From: Muribaculaceae bacterium
GTDB lineage: Bacteria > Bacteroidota > Bacteroidia > Bacteroidales > Muribaculaceae
NCBI GenBank assembly: GCA_017391675.1
Contig: JAFOXR010000039.1
Location: 1-37,140 of the forward strand
Length of the DNA stretch: 37,140 nucleotides
Reading direction: 5' to 3'
Part shown: positions 7,420 to 15,275 of the stretch, piece by piece
How positions within the stretch are numbered: position 1 is the stretch's first letter
Layout of the letters: every line of letters begins with the position of its first letter
Notes under the pieces: generated by a model
The model's input: only the letters and a program-made list of their open reading frames with translations
What the model was told of the DNA's origin: nothing
The model's database searches: none
Program-made: the position numbers and the translations under genes

Positions 7420-8139
7420 ATGATGATAGCTGAAGAATGGAAAAACGAACTCGAACTTCTTGCTAATGCTGAAAAGGCAAAAATCCTATCTGGATTTTTC
7501 AAGACAGGCAAAGGTCAATATGGAGAAGGAGATATTTTTTTAGGCATCACTGTTCCACAAAACCGAAGTGTTGCAAAAAAATATTACAACGCACCTCTTG
7601 ATGAAATAAAACAACTTCTCAACTCTCCTATTCACGAGTTCCGACTTTCTGCTCTCATCTCACTTGTGACAAGATTCAAAAAAAGCAAAAGCGAAATCGA
7701 ACGCAAAGAAATAGTCAACTTCTATCTTGACAACACTTCCTATATCAATAATTGGGACCTGGTTGACTTGAGTTGTGAATACATTCTTGGCGAGTATTTA
7801 CTCACAAAGCCCCACAATATTCTGTTTGAATTAAGCAACAGCAGCAACCTGTGGGAACAAAGAATTGCTATAGTCACCACACTCACATTCGTCAGGAACA
7901 ACAATTTTGACACTGCACTGAAAATTGCAAAAAAATACCTCACCCATAAACACGATCTCATTCAAAAAGCCACAGGGTGGATTCTGCGAGAGATAGGCAA
8001 AAAGGATATTGCCGTATTGCGTTCTTTTCTTGACACACACGCACATCACATGCCACGCACTGCACTGCGATACTCAATAGAGAAATTCTCTCAAGAAGAA
8101 CGCAAGTATTATCTGAATTTAAAGAGACAGCAAAGCTAA
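7420..8139 (+). CDS. AlkD-like DNA alkylation repair (HEAT-repeat) protein
   Basis: This protein resembles the AlkD/AlkC superfamily of HEAT-like-repeat DNA glycosylases that excise bulky or cationic alkylpurines. Visible features: about 240 residues, almost entirely helical pairs; an N-terminal pattern with FFKTGKGQYGEGD and FLGITVPQNR; NNWDLVDLSCEYILG, where the Trp-Asp pair corresponds to conserved lesion-contacting positions; and WILREIGKKD near the C-terminus. The ATG at 7420 is chosen over an in-frame TTG at 7390, which would overlap a promoter-like TAATTTTA at 7394-7401. It is a lone plus-strand gene, divergent from ybeY and convergent with comM, with no clear terminator between it and comM. 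Confidence 0.88.
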   Translation: MMIAEEWKNELELLANAEKAKILSGFFKTGKGQYGEGDIFLGITVPQNRSVAKKYYNAPLDEIKQLLNSPIHEFRLSALISLVTRFKKSKSEIERKEIVNFYLDNTSYINNWDLVDLSCEYILGEYLLTKPHNILFELSNSSNLWEQRIAIVTTLTFVRNNNFDTALKIAKKYLTHKHDLIQKATGWILREIGKKDIAVLRSFLDTHAHHMPRTALRYSIEKFSQEERKYYLNLKRQQS

Positions 8140-8170
8140 TTAGAAACGGCACTCATTAGAAGGCTACTAC

Positions 8171-9706
8171 TTATATCCTATCTTCGCGGTCAAGATTACG
8201 ATAGTTTATTGCTTCACCTATATGGTGGGATTTCACCTCTGCACTTCCTGCCAGGTCGGCAATGGTGCGGGCAACTTTCAATATGCGGTCGTAGGCGCGT
8301 GCGCTCATGTTAAGACGCGTCATAGCATCACGCAACCGCTCCAGTCCCTTCTCATCGGGTTGTGCGTATTTACGCAACAATGCCGACGACATCTGTGCAT
8401 TGCAATGCACTCCTTGAATCCCCTTGAATCGCTCCGTCTGAATCTCACGGGCCTTTATCACCCGTTCTCTTATCGATGCACTGCTCTCGGCAGCCGCAGT
8501 TGAAGAAATATCATCAAACTCAACAGGAGACACCTCAATGTGAATATCGATGCGGTCCAACAACGGTCCCGATATCTTGTTCATATACCTTTGCCTTGCT
8601 CCAGCCTGACAGATGCATTCCTTTGAAGGATGACCATAATATCCGCAAGGGCAGGGATTCATCGAAGCAACCATCATGAACGATGCAGGATACTCTACCG
8701 AATACTTTGCTCTAGATATTGATATAATACGGTCTTCTAGCGGTTGACGCATTACTTCCAATACCGATCTGTTGAATTCAGGCAGCTCGTCCAGAAACAG
8801 AATTCCGTTATGTGCTAGGCTTATTTCTCCAGGCATGGGATTGGTTCCTCCGCCTACGAGGGCAACCGGCGACACCGTGTGATGCGGAGAACGGAAAGGA
8901 CGCTGTGTCATGAGCGTAGAGCCCCTTTTAAGCTTCCCAGCAACCGAATGTATTGTTGTGGTCTCAAGAGCCTCACGAAGCGTGAGAGGAGGCAAAATAG
9001 ACGGCAATCGCTTTGCCATCATTGACTTTCCTGAACCCGGACTACCCACAAGCAGAATATTATGCCCTCCTGCACATGCCACTTCAAAGGCACGCTTAAC
9101 ATTATCCTGTCCTTTAACCTCCGAAAAATCAAAGTCATAGTCATTCACACTGCTGAAGAACTCTTCCCTTGTATTCACTATAGTGGGCTTAATTGAAGAC
9201 ATGCCATTGAAGAAGTTAACTACCTCAACAATATTATCCATGCCATAAACTTCCAGATTGTTTACCACAGCGGCCTCCTTGGCGTTAGCCCGAGGCACGA
9301 TAAAACCCTTAAAGCCTTCGGCACGAGCCTTAATGGCCATAGGCAGGATTCCCCTGATGGGCAATATCGTTCCGTCAAGCGACAACTCACCCATTATCAT
9401 GTACTTATCAAGGTTGTCGGCAGCCAGTTTTCCATCGGCAGCCAGCAGTGCTACAGCGATAGGCAAGTCATAGGCAGCACCTTCCTTCTTGACATCGGCA
9501 GGCGACATATTCACTACAATATCGCGTCGCGGAAACTCCACTCCGAATTCCTTTATAGCCGAACGCACCCGCTCATAACTCTCTTTCACTGCTGTATCGG
9601 GCAATCCTACTATACAGAACCCGAAACCGTTATCGAAAGCGACTTCCATTGTAACGACAATGGCATCTACTCCAGTTACTGCGGCACCATAAGTCTTAGT
9701 GAGCAT
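8171..9706 (-). CDS. comM: ComM/YifB family Mg-chelatase-like AAA+ ATPase
   Basis: The family includes ComM, a helicase that aids branch migration during natural transformation. Domains: an N-terminal ChlI-like domain (1-180, with YERVRSAIKEFG and NMSPADVKKEGAAYDLP); an AAA+ core with Walker A GSPGSGKS (221-228) and Walker B ILFLDELPE (302-310); a four-Cys cluster in PCPCGYYGHP...CIC (C352, C354, C364, C366); and a C-terminal Mg-chelatase lid. At 511 residues it is full length. It starts 16 bases after the DUF4369 lipoprotein stops and is probably co-transcribed with it. The biochemical role in Bacteroidales is not shown by the sequence. Confidence 0.93.
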   Translation of the reverse strand: MLTKTYGAAVTGVDAIVVTMEVAFDNGFGFCIVGLPDTAVKESYERVRSAIKEFGVEFPRRDIVVNMSPADVKKEGAAYDLPIAVALLAADGKLAADNLDKYMIMGELSLDGTILPIRGILPMAIKARAEGFKGFIVPRANAKEAAVVNNLEVYGMDNIVEVVNFFNGMSSIKPTIVNTREEFFSSVNDYDFDFSEVKGQDNVKRAFEVACAGGHNILLVGSPGSGKSMMAKRLPSILPPLTLREALETTTIHSVAGKLKRGSTLMTQRPFRSPHHTVSPVALVGGGTNPMPGEISLAHNGILFLDELPEFNRSVLEVMRQPLEDRIISISRAKYSVEYPASFMMVASMNPCPCGYYGHPSKECICQAGARQRYMNKISGPLLDRIDIHIEVSPVEFDDISSTAAAESSASIRERVIKAREIQTERFKGIQGVHCNAQMSSALLRKYAQPDEKGLERLRDAMTRLNMSARAYDRILKVARTIADLAGSAEVKSHHIGEAINYRNLDREDRI

Positions 9707-9722
9707 ACCTATCTACTTGTAT

Positions 9723-10778
9723 TTATTTCTTTTCTGACTCCTTAGTCTCCTTTTTTCCGAATTTTTCCTCTACAAGCCGCACTACGACCTCTATAGAATC
9801 ACCACGATATACCGACTGGCCTACTGAATCGAGTACCATAAACTCAGGCGTAGACTTTATCTCAACATCTTTCAGCGACTTGTTAAGCATTCCGCCTACA
9901 GCCCAATAGCGTTTCCATTTTTTCTTTTCACGGCGCACTGACCTTTTCCAGCGCGTGGTATCACTATCTAGCATAACATCGGCAACCTGCAGTTTCTTTT
10001 TATCGCCATAATGCGAATACAGGCTATCCAGTTCTGTGACAATTTCCTTGCGATCGGCATCGTCATTACTGCAAAAGTAAATAACGCTCATCTTGCTGCG
10101 CACTGGCATAAACACTTGAACAGAATCCTTCTCGTTGAGGAATTCAAACGAATGGAACTGCGCCCTGTCCGATTTCTTCTGCAGTTCAGCATTCATATCG
10201 GCATAAGCCTTCATCAATTGCGCCTCACGCTTTTCTTCTTTAATCATGTTAAGCAGTTCGTGAACACGCTCCGTATTCGACAAGTCGCTATAATCATGCA
10301 GCAGAATTACAAGGCTTGCAAGTTTGTCTCCATTATTCTCTACATAATCCTCTATCTTGGTGTCAAGCTCCGTTTCATTGCCTTCCTCAGAATACAGCAA
10401 ATGATTCTCTTTACGGAACTTATTCCAGTCTTCAACTACATCATTTCCTTTGATTTCAAGCAAAGCACTATGCTTTATAGTACCTTTTATCTTCACTTTG
10501 TCACCATTCTTCAGAATAACCTTAGTTATAGGTTTTCTCTTTGAATCAAAAAGATAAAGCACCGTGTAACTAGGCGACACGCCTTCCATCTCGAAACGGC
10601 CCTCCACTATCGGCAACATTACCGTCTGTACTCCTGCCTCGTTCACATAAATTGCGCGTAGAGTCTGTTCCCCGGCATCGGGCAACTCACCTTCCAGTCT
10701 AAAGGTCTCGCTGCTGCACGATGCAATACCGCAACACAAAGCGACAAGCATCAGAGACTTGAATATCTTATTAAGCAT
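9723..10778 (-). CDS. DUF4369 lipoprotein with degenerate thioredoxin-like domain
   Basis: The N-terminus is a lipoprotein signal (hydrophobic core, then GIASC with the lipidated Cys at 21). Residues about 25-110 (FRLEGELPDAGEQTLRAIYV onward) look like the Bacteroidetes DUF4369 beta domain that often precedes a thioredoxin fold. A helical, charged middle (about 115-215) leads to a thioredoxin-like C-terminal part (about 225-335: MSVIYFCSNDDAD, later KSTPEFMVLD). The usual CxxC is absent; only one Cys lies at the active-site position, so disulfide exchange is doubtful. The last 20 residues are Lys/Glu-rich. Probably an envelope lipoprotein, co-transcribed with comM. Exact function unknown. Confidence 0.75.
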   Translation of the reverse strand: MLNKIFKSLMLVALCCGIASCSSETFRLEGELPDAGEQTLRAIYVNEAGVQTVMLPIVEGRFEMEGVSPSYTVLYLFDSKRKPITKVILKNGDKVKIKGTIKHSALLEIKGNDVVEDWNKFRKENHLLYSEEGNETELDTKIEDYVENNGDKLASLVILLHDYSDLSNTERVHELLNMIKEEKREAQLMKAYADMNAELQKKSDRAQFHSFEFLNEKDSVQVFMPVRSKMSVIYFCSNDDADRKEIVTELDSLYSHYGDKKKLQVADVMLDSDTTRWKRSVRREKKKWKRYWAVGGMLNKSLKDVEIKSTPEFMVLDSVGQSVYRGDSIEVVVRLVEEKFGKKETKESEKK

Positions 10779-10800
10779 AAATTTCAGTTTTATTTAAACA

Positions 10801-10808
10801 CAAAAATA
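10801..10808 (-). promoter_or_regulatory. Possible -7 element for the DUF4369 lipoprotein-comM pair
   Basis: On the minus strand this is TATTTTTG, an exact TAnnTTTG box about 22 bases upstream of the ATG. No TTTG lies at the proper distance (the nearest is 12 bases away), so only half of the promoter is visible. Confidence 0.3.
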
Positions 10809-10895
10809 GGCATCTTTTCCCAAATCCTCTGCATTTAGCCAGAAAAACTTCTAGCCTGGTCAATTTTATTCCAAATCAACAATTTGCACAGGGAG

Positions 10896-11534
10896 TTATT
10901 CGGCTATCATCTGGTTGAGAATGAGAATAGACTCGCGGCCATGAGTCATGAGCAGGTCAAGAATGCTCATATCGGGAATGAATCCATAGCGGTCACGCCA
11001 CACCTGCCAATAGGGAACATCTTTAATAAAAGTAATATTATCGCTATGCTTGCTCCCGACCTTGCCACACAAATCAAGAGAATCTGCCGAGAAAGCACTC
11101 TCGCTCTGAGTCACGCTCAAAGGCAAATCAAGAAAATCCACAATGAGATTGTGGACAGCCTCGTTGAACTCTACTAATCGGGTAATATCATGATTGTCAT
11201 ATATAGCTCGCAAATCATCGGCTATATAATCAAAGAACGGAGATTTGCCATAAGCCGAAAATAAAGCGCCCCAATGGACTCTGCGCCAATCGCCATGTTC
11301 GGATATCAACAAATCATTTGAAGCGATTACAGAGCCTCCTACGGGCTTTAAAACGGGTATTGTGAGCGTCTGCACTCCATTTGCTCCAATAATTCGGCAA
11401 TGATGACCGCTCCAGTAAGTTTTATGATACCTTTCGCCTGTATTTATTACCGCGCGCTCACATGCCAGCATCGCCGCATAGTACCGCACGCTGCCTGCAT
11501 AAGCCGACGAAAATATTCCTTCTCTAGATATCAT
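10896..11534 (-). CDS. WbqC-like family protein
   Basis: This 212-residue protein resembles the WbqC-like family, known from O-antigen and surface-polysaccharide clusters but also found alone in Bacteroidetes next to signal peptidase genes. Family features visible: an N-terminal strand ending in aromatics (AGSVRYYAAM), a YHKTYWSGHHCRI segment, LTIPVLKP, and WRRVHWGALFSAYGKSPFFDYIADDL in the middle. There is no signal peptide or membrane segment. It starts 11 bases after lepB stops, so the two are likely one transcript. The molecular activity of the family is not established. Confidence 0.8.
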   Translation of the reverse strand: MISREGIFSSAYAGSVRYYAAMLACERAVINTGERYHKTYWSGHHCRIIGANGVQTLTIPVLKPVGGSVIASNDLLISEHGDWRRVHWGALFSAYGKSPFFDYIADDLRAIYDNHDITRLVEFNEAVHNLIVDFLDLPLSVTQSESAFSADSLDLCGKVGSKHSDNITFIKDVPYWQVWRDRYGFIPDMSILDLLMTHGRESILILNQMIAE

Positions 11535-11545
11535 GCCGTAAAGTA

Positions 11546-13012
11546 CTATTTGCCAGGGTTGGCATCGGCAAAGATTCTGTTCCAGCGTATGCCGCCATTG
11601 AATAAAGACTTATCCTTATCAAAAGAAATAAGAACGAACACCGGACTTCCTACGATGTGGTCTTCGGGCACAAATCCCCAATAACGAGAATCGGCTGAAT
11701 TGTCCCTATTATCACCCATCATCCAGTAATAATCCATCTTGAACTTGTATTCATCGGTTTCCTCGCCATTGATGAATATTTTTCCGTCACGCACCTGCAA
11801 ATCATTACCTTCGTAGTTCTTGATTGCACGCTCATAGACTGGAAGATTTTCGGCAGTAAGTTTTATTGACTGTCCCTTGGCAGGAATCCACACCTCGCCA
11901 TAATTGGCACGCGACCAACCATAGTCATGCGTTATAGGATAAACTGTAATGTACTCGGTATCGGGAACCTTCACTACGGCTGTAACCCAAGGCTTCTTCT
12001 CTAGCTGAGCTTTCATTTCCTTTGTGAGAGGTGACTGGTAAACTGGATTAACTGTTCCGTCGGCATTCACCTTAAGGCCCAAGCTAGCTGCACCAAGAAC
12101 CGTTTGAGGATCATTTACAGGTATTCTGTGTCTATCGTCTTTGCTTATGCCAAGTTCGTCCCACATAATGTCCATCATTTCACGGCCATCGGTCTGGAAG
12201 AAATAATTATATTGCACATCTTTAGGCTCTTCAAGAGGTTTTCCGTCGATATACACGATATCATTCACAATCTTGAGTGTTTCGCCAGGCAAACCAATGC
12301 AGCGCTTCACATAGTTCTCACGACGGTCTACAGGACGATATATAACATCTCCAAACTGTTCCTTGTTTCTCAAAATAGCCTCGCGTCCTCCAGGCACTGT
12401 TTCACAAAGGGTATAGTAGTCGGGGTTCTGAACTTTCAACGCTACGGTATCACCAGCAGGGAAGTTGAAGACCACAATATCGTTACGCTCTACATTCCTT
12501 AATCCTTTGAGTCTGTGATACTCCCACTGAGGATTATCAATATAAGACTTGCAATTAAGTACTGGCAGTGTATTCTGCGCTAGCGGGAAGTGCAGCGGAG
12601 TATTAGGAACTCGTGGACCATAAACCATCTTGTTCACCCAAAGATAGTCTCCCACAAGCAAAGATTTCTCAAGAGAAGATGACGGAATCTGATAATTCTG
12701 TCCCACGAACAGGAATATGAAATACACCAGAATAAGAGCATACAGGATTGCATCAACCCAACTCATCACTCCTCTTACAATCGAGTTCTTGGCATTCTTC
12801 CACCAGCTCCATGGCACATATTGAGTCAAATATATATCGGCAAGCAATGGCAAGAACAGCAATACCCACCAGTTACCTAGCCATGCCACCCATGCTACAA
12901 AAATTATCGCTACTACAGTGAAGCGTATCCAGCGTGATGTTTTTACTCGTGAAAGGCGCTCCTTCAATGTTCCCGCCGACACCTCAATCGTCTTAATATT
13001 TTTATTTTCCAT
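11546..13012 (-). CDS. lepB: Signal peptidase I, long Bacteroidetes form
   Basis: This inner-membrane serine/lysine protease removes Sec signal peptides. Predicted membrane segments lie at about 30-64 (one or two spans) and 86-104, followed by the catalytic domain. The nucleophile box is IPSSSLEKSLLVGD with Ser at about 113. The catalytic Lys is about K236 in YVKRCIGLPGE. The later box MGDNRDNSADSRYWG is intact. At 488 residues it is much longer than E. coli LepB (324), mainly through insertions between the boxes, as usual in Bacteroidetes. The WbqC-like gene follows after 11 bases. A -7 box sits about 70 bases upstream. Confidence 0.95.
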   Translation of the reverse strand: MENKNIKTIEVSAGTLKERLSRVKTSRWIRFTVVAIIFVAWVAWLGNWWVLLFLPLLADIYLTQYVPWSWWKNAKNSIVRGVMSWVDAILYALILVYFIFLFVGQNYQIPSSSLEKSLLVGDYLWVNKMVYGPRVPNTPLHFPLAQNTLPVLNCKSYIDNPQWEYHRLKGLRNVERNDIVVFNFPAGDTVALKVQNPDYYTLCETVPGGREAILRNKEQFGDVIYRPVDRRENYVKRCIGLPGETLKIVNDIVYIDGKPLEEPKDVQYNYFFQTDGREMMDIMWDELGISKDDRHRIPVNDPQTVLGAASLGLKVNADGTVNPVYQSPLTKEMKAQLEKKPWVTAVVKVPDTEYITVYPITHDYGWSRANYGEVWIPAKGQSIKLTAENLPVYERAIKNYEGNDLQVRDGKIFINGEETDEYKFKMDYYWMMGDNRDNSADSRYWGFVPEDHIVGSPVFVLISFDKDKSLFNGGIRWNRIFADANPGK

Positions 13013-13081
13013 TTTATCTCAAACTTTATAAAACCCAAACAAGAAATCTTCCTCACAGGTTTTATTTCAACTTCTAAACTG

Positions 13082-13089
13082 CAAAGATA
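13082..13089 (-). promoter_or_regulatory. Possible -7 element for lepB
   Basis: On the minus strand this is TATCTTTG, an exact TAnnTTTG match, about 70 bases upstream of the lepB ATG. No TTTG at the expected spacing was found. Confidence 0.3.
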
Positions 13090-13123
13090 AAAGTTTTTTC
13101 ATATATAATTCTCATAACTAGCC

Positions 13124-13160
13124 AAAAACAATGGGAGACCGCACCATGTACAGCCTCCCA
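13124..13160 (-). terminator. Possible terminator after the MORN-repeat gene
   Basis: On the minus strand, TGGGAG (13160-13155) can pair with CTCCCA (13137-13132) across a 17-base loop, followed by TTGTTTTTGG. It lies 31 bases past the stop codon of the MORN gene. The stem is short, so this is a moderate call. Confidence 0.4.
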
Positions 13161-13206
13161 ATTAGAGTTGTAGAGTCCAACAGCGATCAATTATTCAACT
13201 CTAATT
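13160..13206. repeat. 11-base inverted repeat spanning the 3' end of the MORN gene
   Basis: Perfect arms AATTAGAGTTG (13160-13170) and CAACTCTAATT (13196-13206) enclose a 25-base loop containing the stop codon. It abuts the TGGGAG/CTCCCA hairpin, so the two may form a tandem 3'-end structure. Confidence 0.45.
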
Positions 13207-15179
13207 ACAGTTTTTTTGAATTTTGGGGTTTTGGGTGCCTTTATTTTTTGCATTGGGCTATTCCCAGAACATTGATAATTAACCACATCTCCTTCATAGT
13301 TGCCATTTTTAGATGTTACACGCACCTTGCCTGTTCCTGCGAATTTATTATTGATAAATTTGCCTTCGTAATAGTCTCCGTTGGGCATTGAGAGTTTTCC
13401 ATCGCCATTGAATTTACCATCAATAATGCCTCCCTCGTAGTGCTCCCCTGTTGGGAATTTAATTGATACGCGATATTCCAAATTGGTGTTAAGAGCTCCG
13501 TCGTAAAATTCGCCCTCATATATATCACCATTATTACATATAAATTTCCCTTTACCAATAATATCTCCCAATTTGCATTCGCCAATATATTTTCCCCTAG
13601 ATGTCTGTAATTCCACTATACCAACGAATGTGTTGGCATCAAAATTCCCAGTGATAACATCGTGGTTGGTAAATGTTCCAGTAAATTTACTGCCGTTTGC
13701 GGTAGTGTAGATACCACAAGGTTTATCTAATTCAATGTCACGAATTAACCTTGAAATGTCAATACAACTTTGAGGGATATATAATCTTTTAAATTCACGA
13801 GGGCGAAATGTCCCTTCATATTGTTCGCCATTTATCTTTACTATGTGAACCTCACACGTGCTCAACGAGTATGATGCTTTTTTAAGGTTGCCGTTGCCTG
13901 TAATCTCAATATTACCCGAATCTATTGTTCCCAATTTATTGCGGATTACTGACGCCGTAATCTTCACATCTCCTTGTTGGTAGTTGATTGTTATGACACC
14001 TTTGGGTTTGACCTGAATGCAATTGGAAGTAGAGCAAGTATAAGTATCTATTTCCATCGTGTTACAATCCTCGATTATCTCAATTTCACCATTGTAATAA
14101 CTTGTAGTATTGTTGTTCTCAAAATGGTAGGATAATGTTGACAATGTATCGGCTACTGTAGTGATTTTAATCCAATCTTTCCCATTGGGATTGGTATATT
14201 CCCATTCACCATCTGTTTTAGTCCCTTTTGTAAGTTTTAGGGAATACCGCTCATTATGTAACTCGATGCATACATCTTGGATATATTTGCTATCCAGCTC
14301 TTTGATGATTTCATCGGTGATGCAATCTTTTAATTGCAAGTTATAACGAGCACCAGCTTGAAGAATATTAAAATACTCACCAAAGGCATCATTTTCTTGA
14401 ATGTATCTGATGAATTCTCGATTAAATTGTGCTTTCGTCATTGGATGCTCAATTTTTGACTTAGTGCATTTAAATGATGTGCCATCATCAATCAAGTATT
14501 TAAATCCATTAATATATAGATAAACATCAGTATCACTAAATCCGTCTTCTTTCTTAAACGCCAAAGTACCATTATTTATACGGAAATCGGCTGCATAGTG
14601 GCTAGTTTCTCCTGAGTGTATTGCGAGAACTTCTTCATCAAAGTCATATACAAAATGTTGACCATCGTTAAATTTCAAAATGGCAGTTTTAAAGTCAGGT
14701 GTTAGTGTATAGTTACACCACTCATTGCTAAACGATTTCAGAGTCAATTCTCCAAAGTTTACGCCGGTCAATTCACCGCCTCCACCTGCATGATAAATAT
14801 TTTTTTCTCCTGGAATACGACACATTGTGTAGCGTGTGTTGATGGTGCGATCGATGTTGTATGATGTGTAATCAGTGCATATTTTTTTTCGCTTGAAATA
14901 TTGTATTGAGCCTTTGCTGTGGGTGCTTTTGTCTAGATAGTGGATAACAAATGATTTTAATTTGCCGTTATCCCACTGATAAGTAGCTCTCAATGCTCCA
15001 CTTGTGTCGTAATATTGGTTGGCGCCATGAAGTGTTCCATCGGGAAGTACAGTATATTTTGACTTCACCTTAGTTTGCCAATAGTCATAGTACTCAACAC
15101 GAGGTGTCAATCGTTGGGCAAAAAGAGTACTGAATGTTCCAATAAACGCAAATACTAGTAACCAATTTTTCTTTTTCAC
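13191..15179 (-). CDS. Secreted MORN-repeat protein, function unknown
   Basis: A signal peptide (about 1-21, ending LFAQ) leads a 662-residue protein. Residues 25-75 contain toxin-antitoxin-MORN-like phrases (VLPDGTLHGANQYYDTSGALRA, with W and Y spacing). The middle (about 90-430) is not recognised. The C-terminal third has clear MORN-like units: YEGTFRPREFKRL, FTGTF, GKYIGECKLGDIIGKGKF, GDIYEGEFYDG, GEHYEGGIIDGKFNGDGKL and GDYYEGKFINNKFAGTGKV. No T9SS sorting domain or lipobox is seen, so a periplasmic location is the default. The gene is visibly more AT-rich than its neighbours, suggesting recent acquisition or relaxed selection. It lies downstream of the GHL10 cluster but has its own promoter. 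Function is not inferable. Confidence 0.75.
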   Translation of the reverse strand: MKKKNWLLVFAFIGTFSTLFAQRLTPRVEYYDYWQTKVKSKYTVLPDGTLHGANQYYDTSGALRATYQWDNGKLKSFVIHYLDKSTHSKGSIQYFKRKKICTDYTSYNIDRTINTRYTMCRIPGEKNIYHAGGGGELTGVNFGELTLKSFSNEWCNYTLTPDFKTAILKFNDGQHFVYDFDEEVLAIHSGETSHYAADFRINNGTLAFKKEDGFSDTDVYLYINGFKYLIDDGTSFKCTKSKIEHPMTKAQFNREFIRYIQENDAFGEYFNILQAGARYNLQLKDCITDEIIKELDSKYIQDVCIELHNERYSLKLTKGTKTDGEWEYTNPNGKDWIKITTVADTLSTLSYHFENNNTTSYYNGEIEIIEDCNTMEIDTYTCSTSNCIQVKPKGVITINYQQGDVKITASVIRNKLGTIDSGNIEITGNGNLKKASYSLSTCEVHIVKINGEQYEGTFRPREFKRLYIPQSCIDISRLIRDIELDKPCGIYTTANGSKFTGTFTNHDVITGNFDANTFVGIVELQTSRGKYIGECKLGDIIGKGKFICNNGDIYEGEFYDGALNTNLEYRVSIKFPTGEHYEGGIIDGKFNGDGKLSMPNGDYYEGKFINNKFAGTGKVRVTSKNGNYEGDVVNYQCSGNSPMQKIKAPKTPKFKKTVIRVE

Positions 15180-15210
15180 GATATTATATTTTTATAATTT
15201 TACATCGGCT

Positions 15211-15238
15211 CAAAAATAATATTTTTGAAGAATCCAAA
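15211..15238 (-). promoter_or_regulatory. Bacteroidetes-type promoter for the MORN gene
   Basis: On the minus strand TTTG (15238-15235) precedes TATTTTTG (15218-15211) by 16 bases, slightly short of the usual spacing but with exact boxes. The predicted leader is about 26 bases. Confidence 0.45.
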
Positions 15239-15275
15239 TAGAGTGCCACGCCATTATGGCTTTCGCATGATTCTT
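15228..15275 (-). terminator. Possible terminator structure after the 1159-residue GHL10 gene
   Basis: Arms AAGAATC (15228-15234) and GATTCTT (15269-15275) bracket a stretch that can form a small inner hairpin around CCATTATGG. On the minus strand the outer stem is followed by CAAAAATATTATTTTT. It overlaps the MORN promoter. The structure is irregular, so confidence is low. Confidence 0.3.

Noticed and set aside
10840-10860. Small stem GCTAGAA/TTCTGGC after the WbqC-like gene as a terminator
   Set aside because: The stem is only 7 bp with a wobble and has no T-tract on the minus strand.
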